Source: AC-32 sp963755635
Lineage (GTDB): Bacteria; Actinomycetota; Thermoleophilia; Gaiellales; Gaiellaceae
DNA: 64,000 nucleotides
Assembly (NCBI GenBank): GCA_963755635.1
Contig: CAVWKS010000021.1
Coordinates: forward strand, 1 to 64,000
Direction of reading: 5' to 3'
Positions within the stretch are counted from its first letter, which is position 1. Each line of letters opens with the position of its first letter. Below the pieces are notes generated by a model. That model searched no databases, had not been told where the DNA came from, and saw only the letters and a list, made by a program, of their open reading frames with translations. Below, piece by piece: positions 39,842 to 48,134 of this stretch. The position numbers and the translations under genes are program-made.

Positions 39842-40371
39842 TACTCCCTCTCCTCTCGGGCGATCTCTTCCGGTTCCGAATCCTGACTCGCGGGGACGCT
39901 CGCCGCCAGAGGCTCTTCGGGGCCGGACTCTTCGGGGCCGGGCTCCTCGGGTCCGGCCTCCTCGGCCATGGGCTCTTCGCGGCTGGGCTCTTCGCGGCTG
40001 GGCTCCTCGTGACGGGGCTCCTCGTGACGGGGCTCCTCACGGCTCGGCTCGAAGTGGCTCGGCTCAGGTGGCCGGCCCGATGCGCCCTTGACGCGGCGAA
40101 CGGCGAGGTGGCGCATGACGCCGTCCGTGATCCGCAGCACGCGCGAGACCTCGTCCAGCGTGTCCGGGGCAGCGTCGAAGGTGAGCAGGTGGTACGCGCC
40201 CTCCGGCTTGTGGTCGATCTCGTAAGCGAGCCGCCGGCGACCCCACGGCTGGTGCTCGTTCCAGCTGCCGCCGCCCTTCTCGATCGTCTCCCGGGTGCGC
40301 GAGACGATCTCGTTCTGGCGCTCGTCAGGGAGCTCAGGGTCGAGCAGCAGCAGGATCTCGTAGTCGTTCAC
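39841..40371 (-). CDS. rpsF: Ribosomal protein S6 with repetitive acidic tail
   Basis: 176 residues, GTG start at 40371. Residues 1-98 are normal S6 (NDYEILLLLDPELPDERQNE in part, GRRRLAYEIDHKPEGAYHLL, VMRHLAVRRVKG). The last 75 or so are a low-complexity tail of repeated pentapeptides (EEPSR, EEPRH, GPEEP). E. coli S6 also has variable C-terminal glutamates, but not a repeat array. It heads the rpsF-ssb-rpsR operon. Confidence 0.95.
   Translation of the reverse strand: MNDYEILLLLDPELPDERQNEIVSRTRETIEKGGGSWNEHQPWGRRRLAYEIDHKPEGAYHLLTFDAAPDTLDEVSRVLRITDGVMRHLAVRRVKGASGRPPEPSHFEPSREEPRHEEPRHEEPSREEPSREEPMAEEAGPEEPGPEESGPEEPLAASVPASQDSEPEEIAREERE
39902..40065 (-). repeat. 15-base tandem repeats in the rpsF tail
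   Basis: Units such as GGCTCTTCGCGGCTG (twice) and GGCTCCTCGTGACGG (twice) follow each other in frame and encode EEPSR and EEPRH; further units have drifted to GPEEP. In-frame coding microsatellite; not a CRISPR array, since there are no spacers. Confidence 0.7.
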
Positions 40372-40433
40372 GTTCCCGAACCTCCCTTCCTTCGGTCTCA
40401 GGCGGCCTCACCGGCGGGCGCCGCTCGGGAACG
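40371..40433 (-). promoter_or_regulatory. Possible S6:S18-type leader structure of rpsF
   Basis: The 5' leader can close with a 9-bp perfect stem (CGTTCCCGA with TCGGGAACG) whose 3' arm ends on the first base of the GTG start. Inside it lie a GCGGC/GCCGC stem, CCG-containing loops and the Shine-Dalgarno GGAAGGGAGG. Known rpsF leaders are bound by S6:S18 at a CCG bulge; the match here is by position and shape, not proven. Confidence 0.45.
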
Positions 40434-40481
40434 GACGGCGCGATGGCGAGGCAGGAAGGCGGCCAGTGTAGCATCGGCCTC

Positions 40482-40766
40482 GTGCGTCACAAGACAGCGT
40501 GGCTGGCCGGCGCCGCGGGCGCGGCGATCGCCGTCTACAGGAAGATGCGGCGGCCGAGTCCCGCGCCGGTCGAGGATCCGCGCGCCGAGGAGCTGCGGCG
40601 CAAGCTCGACGAGTCGCGCGACCTCGAGGCCGACCGCGCGGAGGTCGAGTCGGCGGAAACGCCGGTCGATCAGGCCGACCCGGCGGAGGTGGCCGACCGC
40701 CGCACCGCCGTGCACGAGCAGGGCCGCGCCGCCGCCGAGGAGATGCGCCGCTCTGACGGGTCTTAG
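40482..40766 (+). CDS. Small membrane-anchored, charged protein
   Basis: About 94 residues from GTG 40482. A short hydrophobic stretch (TAWLAGAAGAAIAVYRKM) is followed by a highly charged helix-rich region (EELRRKLDESRDLEADRAEV in part, VADRRTAVHEQGRAAAEEM). It resembles small actinobacterial proteins with one anchor and a coiled cytoplasmic tail. The function is unknown. The start could also be at 40443. Confidence 0.5.
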   Translation: MRHKTAWLAGAAGAAIAVYRKMRRPSPAPVEDPRAEELRRKLDESRDLEADRAEVESAETPVDQADPAEVADRRTAVHEQGRAAAEEMRRSDGS

Positions 40767-41419
40767 GGCCGGACGAACGCGCGCACGCCGTTTGCGAGGC
40801 CGACCGCCACGCGCTGCTGGTACGACGCGGTGTGCAGCAGCCGCCAGTCGGTCGGGTTCGTCAGGAAGCCCGTCTCGACGAGCGTGACCGGGACGTCGGC
40901 CCAGTTGAACCCGGTCAGGTCGCTGCGCTTGACGATGCCGCGGTCAGGGGCGCCCGTCGCCGCGACGACGGCCTTCTGCAGCGCGAAGCCGGCGCGCGCG
41001 CTCCGCGCGTAGACGTCGTCGGTCCAGCCGCGGTGCCAGGCGGGCACCAGCGTCGAGACCCCGTGAAGCGACCGGTACGCAGAGCCGTCGGCATGGATCC
41101 GGATCATCAGCGCGGCGCGCCGGCGGTTGCAGAACTTCGCGCGGGCGATGTTGCCGTTGCCGTCGCCGAGGTGGATCGTCGGGCCGGTTCGGGTCATCGC
41201 CACCCGGTAGCCGCGGGCGAGCAGCACCGCCCGTGCCCGCCGAGCGATCGCGAGCGCCACCGGCGCCTCGCCGCGCGTTCCCCCGCCGTCCTTGATCTTC
41301 AACACCTTCGAGCCAGGCCCGATCGGCTCGAGCTGCCGCCCGACAGCCGGCGGCGTGCCGTGCCCCGGGTCGAGGCAGATCAAAGCTGCTGCCGCGGCGA
41401 CACCTATTGCCCCGATCAC
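40763..41419 (-). CDS. N-acetylmuramoyl-L-alanine amidase (Amidase_3)
   Basis: 218 residues. It cleaves the amide between muramic acid and the peptide stem of peptidoglycan. A short hydrophobic start (VIGAIGVAAAAALICLDPGHG) serves as signal or anchor and merges with the zinc motif DPGHG. The catalytic parts are ALMIRIHADGSAY (zinc His) and VPVTLVETGFLTNPTDWRLL (catalytic Glu). No separate wall-binding domain is present. Confidence 0.88.
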   Translation of the reverse strand: MIGAIGVAAAAALICLDPGHGTPPAVGRQLEPIGPGSKVLKIKDGGGTRGEAPVALAIARRARAVLLARGYRVAMTRTGPTIHLGDGNGNIARAKFCNRRRAALMIRIHADGSAYRSLHGVSTLVPAWHRGWTDDVYARSARAGFALQKAVVAATGAPDRGIVKRSDLTGFNWADVPVTLVETGFLTNPTDWRLLHTASYQQRVAVGLANGVRAFVRP

Positions 41420-41435
41420 GACAGGGCCGCGCCGA

Positions 41436-42467
41436 TCACGCCAGTCGTTCTGCCAGATACGCGAGCCCGAGCGGGTAGCGGTACTCGACCGCCGAGTGCG
41501 TCCCGTCGAACAGCTCGAAGAAGTAGTCGGTCACCCCGATTGCCTCGAGCTCGCGGCGGAACGCCTCCGCGCCGAGGTCGAGGAAGAACTGGTCGCGCTT
41601 GCCGCAGTCGATGTAGATCGCCTTCAGCGAGCGGAGCGCGTCGGCGTAGCGCGCCACCATCCGCACCGGGTCCCAGGCGAGCCAGCGCTCCCAGACCTCG
41701 GGCCGGAGCTCACCCGTGTCGGTGTCGTAGGGCATTTGCACGGTCCCGTCCTCGTCGGCCGAGTAGCAGGCGGCCATGCACCAGTCGTTCAGGAGCGTCG
41801 AGTCGGAGTCCTTCGAGAGGGCCGGGCGGCTGCGGAAGTCCTCCCAGAAGCGCTCGAAGGAGCCCTCGTAGTCGTCGCGCAGCGTCCTGACCGAGCGGCG
41901 CCAGTCGGGTGCGTAGCACATCTCGAAAAGCGCATCGCCGGCATGCGTGGCGAGCCCGCCGAAGACGTCCGGCCGCAGCATCGGGTTGACCATCGCGCCG
42001 TACCCGCCGCTCGACTTGCCGGCGATCCCGCGGTGCTCCGGCGCCGGCTTCGTCCGGTAGTTGGCGTCGACCCACGGGACGAGCTCGTCGCAGATGTACG
42101 TGTGGTAGCGGCCCGTGCCCGGCGAGTCGATGAACTGGCTGCCGCCGATCGACGTCCAGGCGTCGAGGAAGACGAGCACGCAGGGCGGGCAGTCGCCGCT
42201 CGCGATCGCCTGGTCGGCGAGCTCCGGGAAGTTCCGCCGGAACGGGAAGCGGTTCCGCCACATGTCGAGCTGGCCGGTGAGCCCCTGGATGTTGTAGATG
42301 GCCGGGTAGCGGCGCTCGGGATCGTCGTCGTAACCCGGCGGCACGTAGACCCAGAGCGGCCGCACGTGCGGGTCGCCGAGCGGGTTGTCCTTCAGGACCT
42401 CGCTCTCGAACTCGTGCTCGTCGAAGCGGCCGGCGGGCTCGTACGACCAGGGCTCCATCACCGGCAT
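41436..42467 (-). CDS. Alpha/beta-hydrolase, esterase D-like (PF00756) family
   Basis: 343 residues. The nucleophile elbow is GIAGKSSGGYGAMVN, the catalytic Asp is probably in IYIDCGKRDQFFLDLG and the His in LFDGTHSAVEYRYPL. The start VRPLWVYVPPGYDDDPERRYP (in part) is typical of feruloyl-esterase/antigen-85-like enzymes. There is no signal peptide, so it acts in the cytoplasm. The substrate is unknown. It is 16 bases from the amidase gene on the same strand. Confidence 0.82.
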   Translation of the reverse strand: MPVMEPWSYEPAGRFDEHEFESEVLKDNPLGDPHVRPLWVYVPPGYDDDPERRYPAIYNIQGLTGQLDMWRNRFPFRRNFPELADQAIASGDCPPCVLVFLDAWTSIGGSQFIDSPGTGRYHTYICDELVPWVDANYRTKPAPEHRGIAGKSSGGYGAMVNPMLRPDVFGGLATHAGDALFEMCYAPDWRRSVRTLRDDYEGSFERFWEDFRSRPALSKDSDSTLLNDWCMAACYSADEDGTVQMPYDTDTGELRPEVWERWLAWDPVRMVARYADALRSLKAIYIDCGKRDQFFLDLGAEAFRRELEAIGVTDYFFELFDGTHSAVEYRYPLGLAYLAERLA

Positions 42468-42468
42468 G

Positions 42469-43401
42469 CTACGGAACCGCGACGGGGAGCTTCGCCTGCT
42501 GTAGGAGCACGCGCAGCTCCTGGGCGTTCACGGGCGCCTGCGCGATCGTCTGGCCGCCCACATCGGAGCGCCCGTTGTTGTTGAACATCGCGTAGACGAC
42601 CTCGGCTCTCTCGGCCAGCTCGCCGAGCGGCCCGACCCACTCGCGCAGCTCGTCCTCGGAGTAGAGGTGGTCGAACCGCTCGGCCGCGGAGCCGGTGCGC
42701 TTGTTCCAGGTCTGCGCGTTGCGGCCGTGGAAGCGGATGTAGGCCGTCGGGCTCGTGGTCGCGACGACGGTGGGGAGGACGTTGCGCCCCTCCATGCGCG
42801 GCGCGTCGACCATCACGTAGGTCAGCCCGTGCCGCTCGAGGAAGGCGAGCGTCTCGTCGCGGTGCTCGTCGTCGAGCCAGGCCGCGTGCCGGAACTCGAC
42901 GAGCGCCTCGTCGCCCTGCAGCTGCTCGGCCGCCCACTCGAGGTAGTCGAGCGACGCCGGCTTCGGCACGACGTACGACGGGAACTGCAGCAGGATCCCG
43001 CCGAGCTTGCCCGTCTCGCGCAGCGGCACGAGCGCGTCGTGGAAGCGGCGGAAGATCTCGGCCCGGAACTCACGCGACGGACGCTCGACGCGGCCGCGCT
43101 TGTCGAGCGGCGCCTCGTCGCGCAGGTCGGGCGGGAGCTGCTCGACCTTGACCGGGTGCCGCGTCATCACGCCGAACGCCTTCACGTGCATGACGAACCC
43201 CTCGGGCGTGCGGTCGGCCCAGTTCTGCACCATCTCGCGGGCCGGCAAGTGGTAGTAGGTCGAGTTCGCCTCGACCGTGTCGAAGCGCTCCGCGTAGTAG
43301 CGCAGCCGCTCCTCGGCGCCCTTGATCTCGCGCGGATAGAAGTAGCGCGAGAGCGACTCGTCGGCCCAGGAGCAGGTCCCGATCCGGATCGGCGCGGCCA
43401 C
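42469..43401 (-). CDS. DUF72 (YecE-like) protein
   Basis: 310 residues from GTG 43401. The pattern is RIGTCSWADESLSRYFYP, DTVEANSTYYHLPAREMVQNW in part, GFVMHVKAFGVMT, LGGILLQFPSYV, EALVEFRHAAWLDDEH and YIRFHGRNAQTW. This is the TIM-barrel DUF72 family. Its function is unproven; a nuclease-like or sugar-phosphate-like barrel has been suggested. It ends one base before the esterase start region. Confidence 0.92.
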   Translation of the reverse strand: MAAPIRIGTCSWADESLSRYFYPREIKGAEERLRYYAERFDTVEANSTYYHLPAREMVQNWADRTPEGFVMHVKAFGVMTRHPVKVEQLPPDLRDEAPLDKRGRVERPSREFRAEIFRRFHDALVPLRETGKLGGILLQFPSYVVPKPASLDYLEWAAEQLQGDEALVEFRHAAWLDDEHRDETLAFLERHGLTYVMVDAPRMEGRNVLPTVVATTSPTAYIRFHGRNAQTWNKRTGSAAERFDHLYSEDELREWVGPLGELAERAEVVYAMFNNNGRSDVGGQTIAQAPVNAQELRVLLQQAKLPVAVP

Positions 43402-43419
43402 GCCTCGATGCTACTCGGC

Positions 43420-44319
43420 TCAACGCACCAGGACTTCGATCGTGTCGTCGTCGGTCACCGTGTGTGAGCGGCCGACGCGCTGACCGGGGAACTGGGCGGA
43501 GTCGCCCCAGACGCGTGCGCCGGTGCACTCCTCCGCGAGCTCCTGGTGAATCGCGCGGGCCACGTCGGCGATGGAGGCCGGCGGACGCAGGGCCAGTGGC
43601 TCGGACTCCTCGTCGCCGGGCCGCCGCACGAAGACGCGCATCAGGCCGGTCAGCTTCCAGAGCTCGGCTCGGAACCGGTCGAGGCTCGCATCGTCGAGCA
43701 CGGAGACGCCCACCGTCCCCGGCGGTGCCTGCGCCTCATCGGTCTTCGTGGCGGCGACGAGCGTCGGCAGATCGATCCCCGCCGCCGCGAGCTCGCGTTT
43801 GACGAGATCGAGCTCCTCGAGCGGGGCGCTCGCGTCATGGCAGAGCACCATCGCGTCCGCCCCCCGCAGGACGCCGAGCAGCGCGCGGCCGCCGCCGCGA
43901 TCCTCGTGGGCGCCTTCGATCAGTCCGGGGATCTCGACCAGCTGCACGAGGACGCCGCCGATGCGCGTGAGCGCCGGGACCGGGCGCGTGGTCGTGAACG
44001 CGTAGTCGCCCGTCTTGATCTGCACGTTCGAGAGCGCCTGCAGCAGCGATGACTTCCCCGCATTCGGCGCTCCCACGAACGCGATCTGGGCAGCTCCCTC
44101 GCGCCGCACGGCGATCGAGTCGCGGTGGATGACTCGCTTGCGCACACGGGTCTCCTCCAGCTCGCCTTCGACCCATTTGCGCAAGTCCGCATACGGGCCG
44201 TTCTTGTAGCCGGGCAGCTCGGTGAGGATCGCCCGCAGTTCCCGGATCCGCTCGGCGCCCTCCTTGCCGACGAGGCGCCGTTTGATCACTTGCTTGTACG
44301 TGCGATGCGGCATCGGCAT
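43420..44319 (-). CDS. DRG/Obg-like GTPase with TGS domain
   Basis: 299 residues; ATG 44319 has GGGAGGTG upstream. A basic helical N-terminus (1-75) leads to the G domain: G1 GAPNAGKSS (83-91), G2 TTTRPVPAL, G3 EIPGLIEGAHEDRGGGRALL (in part; EIPG replaces DxPG), G4 ATKTDEAQ (NKxD changed). A TGS domain ends the protein (ALRPPASIADVARAIHQEL; GQRVGRSHTVTDDDTIEVLV). This is the archaeal/eukaryotic DRG arrangement also seen in some bacteria and distinct from the housekeeping ObgE. A ribosome-related role is likely. Confidence 0.85.
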   Translation of the reverse strand: MPMPHRTYKQVIKRRLVGKEGAERIRELRAILTELPGYKNGPYADLRKWVEGELEETRVRKRVIHRDSIAVRREGAAQIAFVGAPNAGKSSLLQALSNVQIKTGDYAFTTTRPVPALTRIGGVLVQLVEIPGLIEGAHEDRGGGRALLGVLRGADAMVLCHDASAPLEELDLVKRELAAAGIDLPTLVAATKTDEAQAPPGTVGVSVLDDASLDRFRAELWKLTGLMRVFVRRPGDEESEPLALRPPASIADVARAIHQELAEECTGARVWGDSAQFPGQRVGRSHTVTDDDTIEVLVR

Positions 44320-44497
44320 CGCGCACCTCCCTTTGTGTCAGAGCGAGAGAGTGCGCGAGCAGCAGCCGTCAAGGCCGCGCAGCGCGCCCTTTTCCCGCCG
44401 CTTCCTCGGACGCTGGTTCCGGAAGCGGCGGATCAGCCGGCTTGGCTGTGGACCTTCGCGTGCCAGGAGCTCATCGCGGGCGACCCTAGCATGCGCA

Positions 44498-44992
44498 CTA
44501 CTCGGCGGCCGGCTCCCCGACCGGCGCGGCCGGCTCGGCCATCTCGGCCCCCTTCTTGATGCCGACGGCGATGCCTCCGACCAATGCCTTGCCCTCGAGG
44601 ACGAGCACCGGCGCGTCCGGGTCGTCCTGGGCGGGCGTGCCGACGTCGACGCCTCCGACGAGCGCCGTCACGCTCGACTCGATCCGCCAGGTCGGCGGAA
44701 CCGTGATCGCGATCCCGCCGAACAACGTGCGCACCGACAGTCGTGCGTCCGGCGCGAGCTCGGCCTCGCGCAGGTCGACGGCGATGCCGCCGTACCAGGC
44801 CACCATTGAGCCGCCCTTGAACGCCTTCGAGCGGTTCGTCAGGTCGATCCCGTCCATGATCGCGACGAGAGCGAGCTCGTCGCTCTCTTCGTCTCCGCGT
44901 GAAGGCACGGCCCCCTTCGCGAAACGGGCCGCGGCCATCATCCCGCTCCAGAAGCCGAGCGTGAACAGCAGTGGTGAACGAATGAAGCGCAT
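44498..44992 (-). CDS. LiaF-like (cell-wall-active antibiotic response) domain protein
   Basis: 164 residues. One short hydrophobic N-terminal helix (SPLLFTLGFWSGMMAAARF), then a right-handed beta domain with repeated GGI/GGV turns (WYGGIAVDLREAEL, TLFGGIAITVPPTWRIE, ALVGGVDVGTP, ALVGGIAVGIKKGAE), as in the C-terminal domain of LiaF/DUF1707 proteins. Such proteins sense envelope stress in Firmicutes; here there is no LiaRS pair next to it. Confidence 0.8.
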   Translation of the reverse strand: MRFIRSPLLFTLGFWSGMMAAARFAKGAVPSRGDEESDELALVAIMDGIDLTNRSKAFKGGSMVAWYGGIAVDLREAELAPDARLSVRTLFGGIAITVPPTWRIESSVTALVGGVDVGTPAQDDPDAPVLVLEGKALVGGIAVGIKKGAEMAEPAAPVGEPAAE

Positions 44993-45001
44993 GCGCTGAG
45001 C

Positions 45002-45599
45002 CTATCGAAGGCGCTCGGCGCGTTCTTTGATGCCGCGCAGCATCTTGCGCTCCATCACCAGCGAGCCCGGCTCCATCGGGATCATCCCGAGCTTGTCCCT
45101 GAGGCGAGGTAGGCGGAAGCGGTTGCGGCTGATCAGCCTCGTCTTGCCGTCCCGCTCCTGGAGGACGAACGTCCAGACCCAGTTGCCGTCGGCGGAGCGC
45201 AATGCGAGCACGCGCCTCGGGCTCGACGCGTTCGAAGCGCATCTGGTTCTGGCCCAGGCCGAAGCCCTCGCCGACCTCGGGGTGCTGGAACTCCGGCAGC
45301 ACGCGGTCGGCGCTGTGCATGTTCAGGCCGAGCAGGTTCTCGATCCAGTCGTAGGTGTACGCGCCGCCGCGCGGTGCCGGGCCCATCTGCGCGAGCCACG
45401 GCCAGACGGCCGAAGGCGGCGCCTCGATCGTGATCGCCCGGGTCGCGACGCCGTCGGCATCCGCGAGCAGCTCGTCGCCGGGTAGCGGGGCCGCCGCTTC
45501 GGCCGCGGTCGCGCCCCAGTTCATGATCCACGGCCGAAGCCGAGTGCGATAGACAAGGCCGGCGAAGATGCCTGCGAGAGCGATCGAGCGAGCCTTCAT
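45002..45599 (-). CDS. SRPBCC-family protein, frameshifted
   Basis: About 198 residues when repaired. It starts MKARSIALAGIFAGLVYRTR with a membrane anchor; the START-like fold begins at ATRAITIEAPPSAVWPWLAQMG (in part) and continues YDWIENLLGLNMHSADRVLP. One extra G near 45214 breaks the frame in MRFERVEPE-RVLALRSADGNWVWTF; the rest reads RDGKTRLISRNRF to the end. Ligand unknown. It shares strand and spacing with the LiaF-like gene. Confidence 0.75.
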
Positions 45600-45621
45600 G
45601 AGGGCCTTGCGGGGCCGCGCT

Positions 45622-47100
45622 CTAACCGGCGACGGCCTGCTCGGGCCTCGTCGCCGCGGCCACGCTCGCGAGCGGCAGGTCGACGTAGAAGCTCGAGCCC
45701 GCGCCCTCGCGCGAGGCCAGCGAGATCCGGCCCTGCATGCGGCGGACGAGCTCGCGCGAGATGTAGAGCCCGAGCCCGCTGCCGCCGACGCCGCGGCTGA
45801 GGTGCGGGTCGACCCGGTAGAACTTGCCGAAGACCCGCTGCTGCTCGGCCGAGGGAATCCCGATCCCCTGGTCGCGGACGGCGATCCGGACGCTGCTCGC
45901 GAGCTGCTCGATCTCGACCTCGACGCGGCCGCCCTCCGGTGAGTACTTGACAGCGTTCTCGACCAGGTTGAGCAGCACCTGGCGCAGCCGGTTCTCGTCG
46001 GCGAGGACCGACACGCTTCCGTCCTCTCCGACGAACTCGATCTCGATGTCCGCTCTGTCCGCGAAAGCGGTTCCCATCTCCTCGACGACGTCGCGAGCGA
46101 GCGGGCCGAGCTCCACCCGCTCCTCAGCGAGCTTCAGCCGGTTCGAGCTGAGCGTGTTCGCGAGCAGGATGTCGCCCGCGATCCTGGTCAGCCGCTCGCA
46201 CTCGAGGCTGATGATCGCGAGCAGCTTGCCGCTCACCGCGCCGTCCAGAACGAGGTCCTTGCGCCGCAGCGTCTCGGCCGCGCCGTAGATCGCGGCCAGC
46301 GGCGTCCTCAGCTCGTGCGAGATGGTCGCGACGAAGTCGTCCTTGAGCTCGTCGAGCGTGCGCTCCTGCGTCACGTCGCGGAACGCGTAGACGATGCCGT
46401 CGCCGAAGTGAACGCCCGAGATCGAGAGCCAGAGCTCCCTGCCGTCCACCTCGAGCGGGAGCGCTCTCGCGGTCGCCCCGCCGGGGCCGGGCAGCTCGCC
46501 GACCGGGATCAGCGGCTCCAGCTCGGCCCATCTGGGGAGGACATCGGCGGCGGCCCGGTCGAGGACGTCCGCGGGCGCCAGGCCCGTGATCGCGGCCGCG
46601 CCGGGGTTCCAGTGGCGGACGAAGCCGGCCCCGTCGACGAGGAGGACGCCGTTGTCGACGTGCTCGAGCACGCGCGCGTGCCGTTCGAGCGCGAGCCGCT
46701 GCTCCTCGACCTGGCGGCCCAGCTGCCGCAGCTCGATCGCCCGCTCGAGCGACGCCGCGAAGTAGTCGCGGTCGATCGGCTTCTGGACGAAGTCGTAGGC
46801 GCCTCCGCGCAGCGCCTGCACCGCGAGGTCGTGCTCGCCGTGACCGGTGATCAGGAGCGTCGGGGTCTCCGGCCTGAGCTCTTTGATCTCGCGCAGCACG
46901 GCGAGGCCGTCCTCCCCGGGCATCTTGATGTCGGTGACGACGGCGTCGTAGTCGACCTCCGCCACGCGCTCGAGCGCGTCGGCCGCGTTGTCGCACGTGT
47001 CGATCCGGATCCCGTCGAGCCGTAGCCGCAGCGTCTGCGGCAACGCCTCCAGGAGCGCCTGGTCGTCATCGACGATCAGGATGTGGGCGCTCAGGCTCAC
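45622..47100 (-). CDS. Hybrid response regulator-PAS-histidine kinase
   Basis: 492 residues. Receiver domain 5-120 with Asp57 (VVTDIKMPGEDG) and Lys107; a linker helix; PAS domain about 140-245; HisKA with His262 (ATISHELRTPLAAIYG); HATPase with N box LVENAVKYSPEGG, G1 DQGIGIPSA and G2 GGSGLGLYI. No membrane helix, so it is cytoplasmic. Its ATG meets the stop of the kinase gene upstream, so it probably receives phosphate from that kinase and passes it on. No DNA-binding output lies nearby. Confidence 0.93.
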   Translation of the reverse strand: MSLSAHILIVDDDQALLEALPQTLRLRLDGIRIDTCDNAADALERVAEVDYDAVVTDIKMPGEDGLAVLREIKELRPETPTLLITGHGEHDLAVQALRGGAYDFVQKPIDRDYFAASLERAIELRQLGRQVEEQRLALERHARVLEHVDNGVLLVDGAGFVRHWNPGAAAITGLAPADVLDRAAADVLPRWAELEPLIPVGELPGPGGATARALPLEVDGRELWLSISGVHFGDGIVYAFRDVTQERTLDELKDDFVATISHELRTPLAAIYGAAETLRRKDLVLDGAVSGKLLAIISLECERLTRIAGDILLANTLSSNRLKLAEERVELGPLARDVVEEMGTAFADRADIEIEFVGEDGSVSVLADENRLRQVLLNLVENAVKYSPEGGRVEVEIEQLASSVRIAVRDQGIGIPSAEQQRVFGKFYRVDPHLSRGVGGSGLGLYISRELVRRMQGRISLASREGAGSSFYVDLPLASVAAATRPEQAVAG

Positions 47101-48134
47101 CCGGCCGCCTGCTCGTACTGCTCTCGGTCGATCAGGGGCAGCTCGATCAGGAAGCTCGCACCCCGCGCGCGTCGCCGTTCGATCGAGATCTCGCCGCCGT
47201 GCTCCTTGAGGATGCTGTAGGTAATCGAGAGGCCGAGCCCGGTGCCGGTGCCGACCTCCTTGGTCGTGAAGAACGGATCGAAGATGCGCTGCTCGAGCTC
47301 GGCCGGGATCCCGTGGCCGCTGTCGGAGAAGCGGATGACGATCTTCTCCTCGTCGCGCGTCGTCTCGATCCGCACCGTCTTCGTGCGCGCGTCCTCGAGC
47401 GCGTCCCGCGCGTTCGTGAGCAGGTTGACGAAGACCTGCTCGAGCTGGATCGGGTTCCCGAAGACGACGAGCTCTTCGGCGCAGAGGTCGAGCTCGACGT
47501 CGATCCCTCGGAGTCGGAGCTGCTCCTGCATCAGCAGCAGGGAGCGCTCGATCACCTCGTCGACGTCCGCGGGCTCGAACGTGACCGGCGCCGCGCGGCC
47601 GAAGGTTCGGAGGTGCGAGATGATCATGGTCGCCTTCCGCACCTGCTCCATCGCCCGCTCGAGCTCCTGGGTGGCGGCCTCGGCGTCGAAGCGCCCGAGC
47701 CGGAGCTGGTCGAGGACGTTGCCGACGAACAGGCCGATGTTGTTCAGCGGGTTGTTCAGCTCGTGGGCGACGCCGGTGGTGAGCTCGCCGAGGGTCGCGA
47801 GCTTGCCGGCCTGGACGAGCTGCTCCTGCTTCTCGCGCAGCTCCTGCTCGCGGCGCTCCATCTCCTGCGTCGTCTCGCGGAGGTCACCCATGATGTGGAT
47901 CATCGCCTTGCGGCTGTCGCCCAGCCGCTGGTTGGACTGGTGCGAGTCCTTGAGGATGTGGAGCATCGCCTTGCGCTGCTCGCCGAGCTTGCGGTTCGAC
48001 TCGTTGAGGTCGCCCATGATGTGAATCAGCGCCCGGCGGCGCTCCTCGGCCTGGGCGACCCTGTGCTCGAGCTGGGCGATCTCCTCGCGGAGAGTCGCTT
48101 CGTCAGGCTCGGCGTGCGCCTCGCTCTCGGTCAT
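47097..48134 (-). CDS. Cytoplasmic histidine kinase with three 21-residue signalling repeats
   Basis: 345 residues from ATG 48134. Residues 33-95 are three tandem 21-residue units, each with the core RxAxxHIxxD (ALIHIMGDL, AMLHILKDS, AMIHIMGDL). A helix then leads into HisKA with His124 (LTTGVAHELNNPLNNIG) and HATPase (NLLTNARDALEDA, DSGHGIPAEL, GTGTGLGLSITYSILKEHGG). There is no membrane segment. Start and stop overlap both neighbours, so PAS protein, kinase and hybrid protein are made together. Confidence 0.93.
   Translation of the reverse strand: MTESEAHAEPDEATLREEIAQLEHRVAQAEERRRALIHIMGDLNESNRKLGEQRKAMLHILKDSHQSNQRLGDSRKAMIHIMGDLRETTQEMERREQELREKQEQLVQAGKLATLGELTTGVAHELNNPLNNIGLFVGNVLDQLRLGRFDAEAATQELERAMEQVRKATMIISHLRTFGRAAPVTFEPADVDEVIERSLLLMQEQLRLRGIDVELDLCAEELVVFGNPIQLEQVFVNLLTNARDALEDARTKTVRIETTRDEEKIVIRFSDSGHGIPAELEQRIFDPFFTTKEVGTGTGLGLSITYSILKEHGGEISIERRRARGASFLIELPLIDREQYEQAAG

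Noticed and set aside
39902..40065. Regular short repeats that could suggest a CRISPR array
   Set aside because: Units are 15 bases, contiguous, in frame and code EEPxx; there are no spacers and no cas genes.
44320..44497. 178-base gap between the GTPase and LiaF-like genes
   Set aside because: No ORF with start and ribosome site and no clear hairpin; only the GTPase Shine-Dalgarno is visible.
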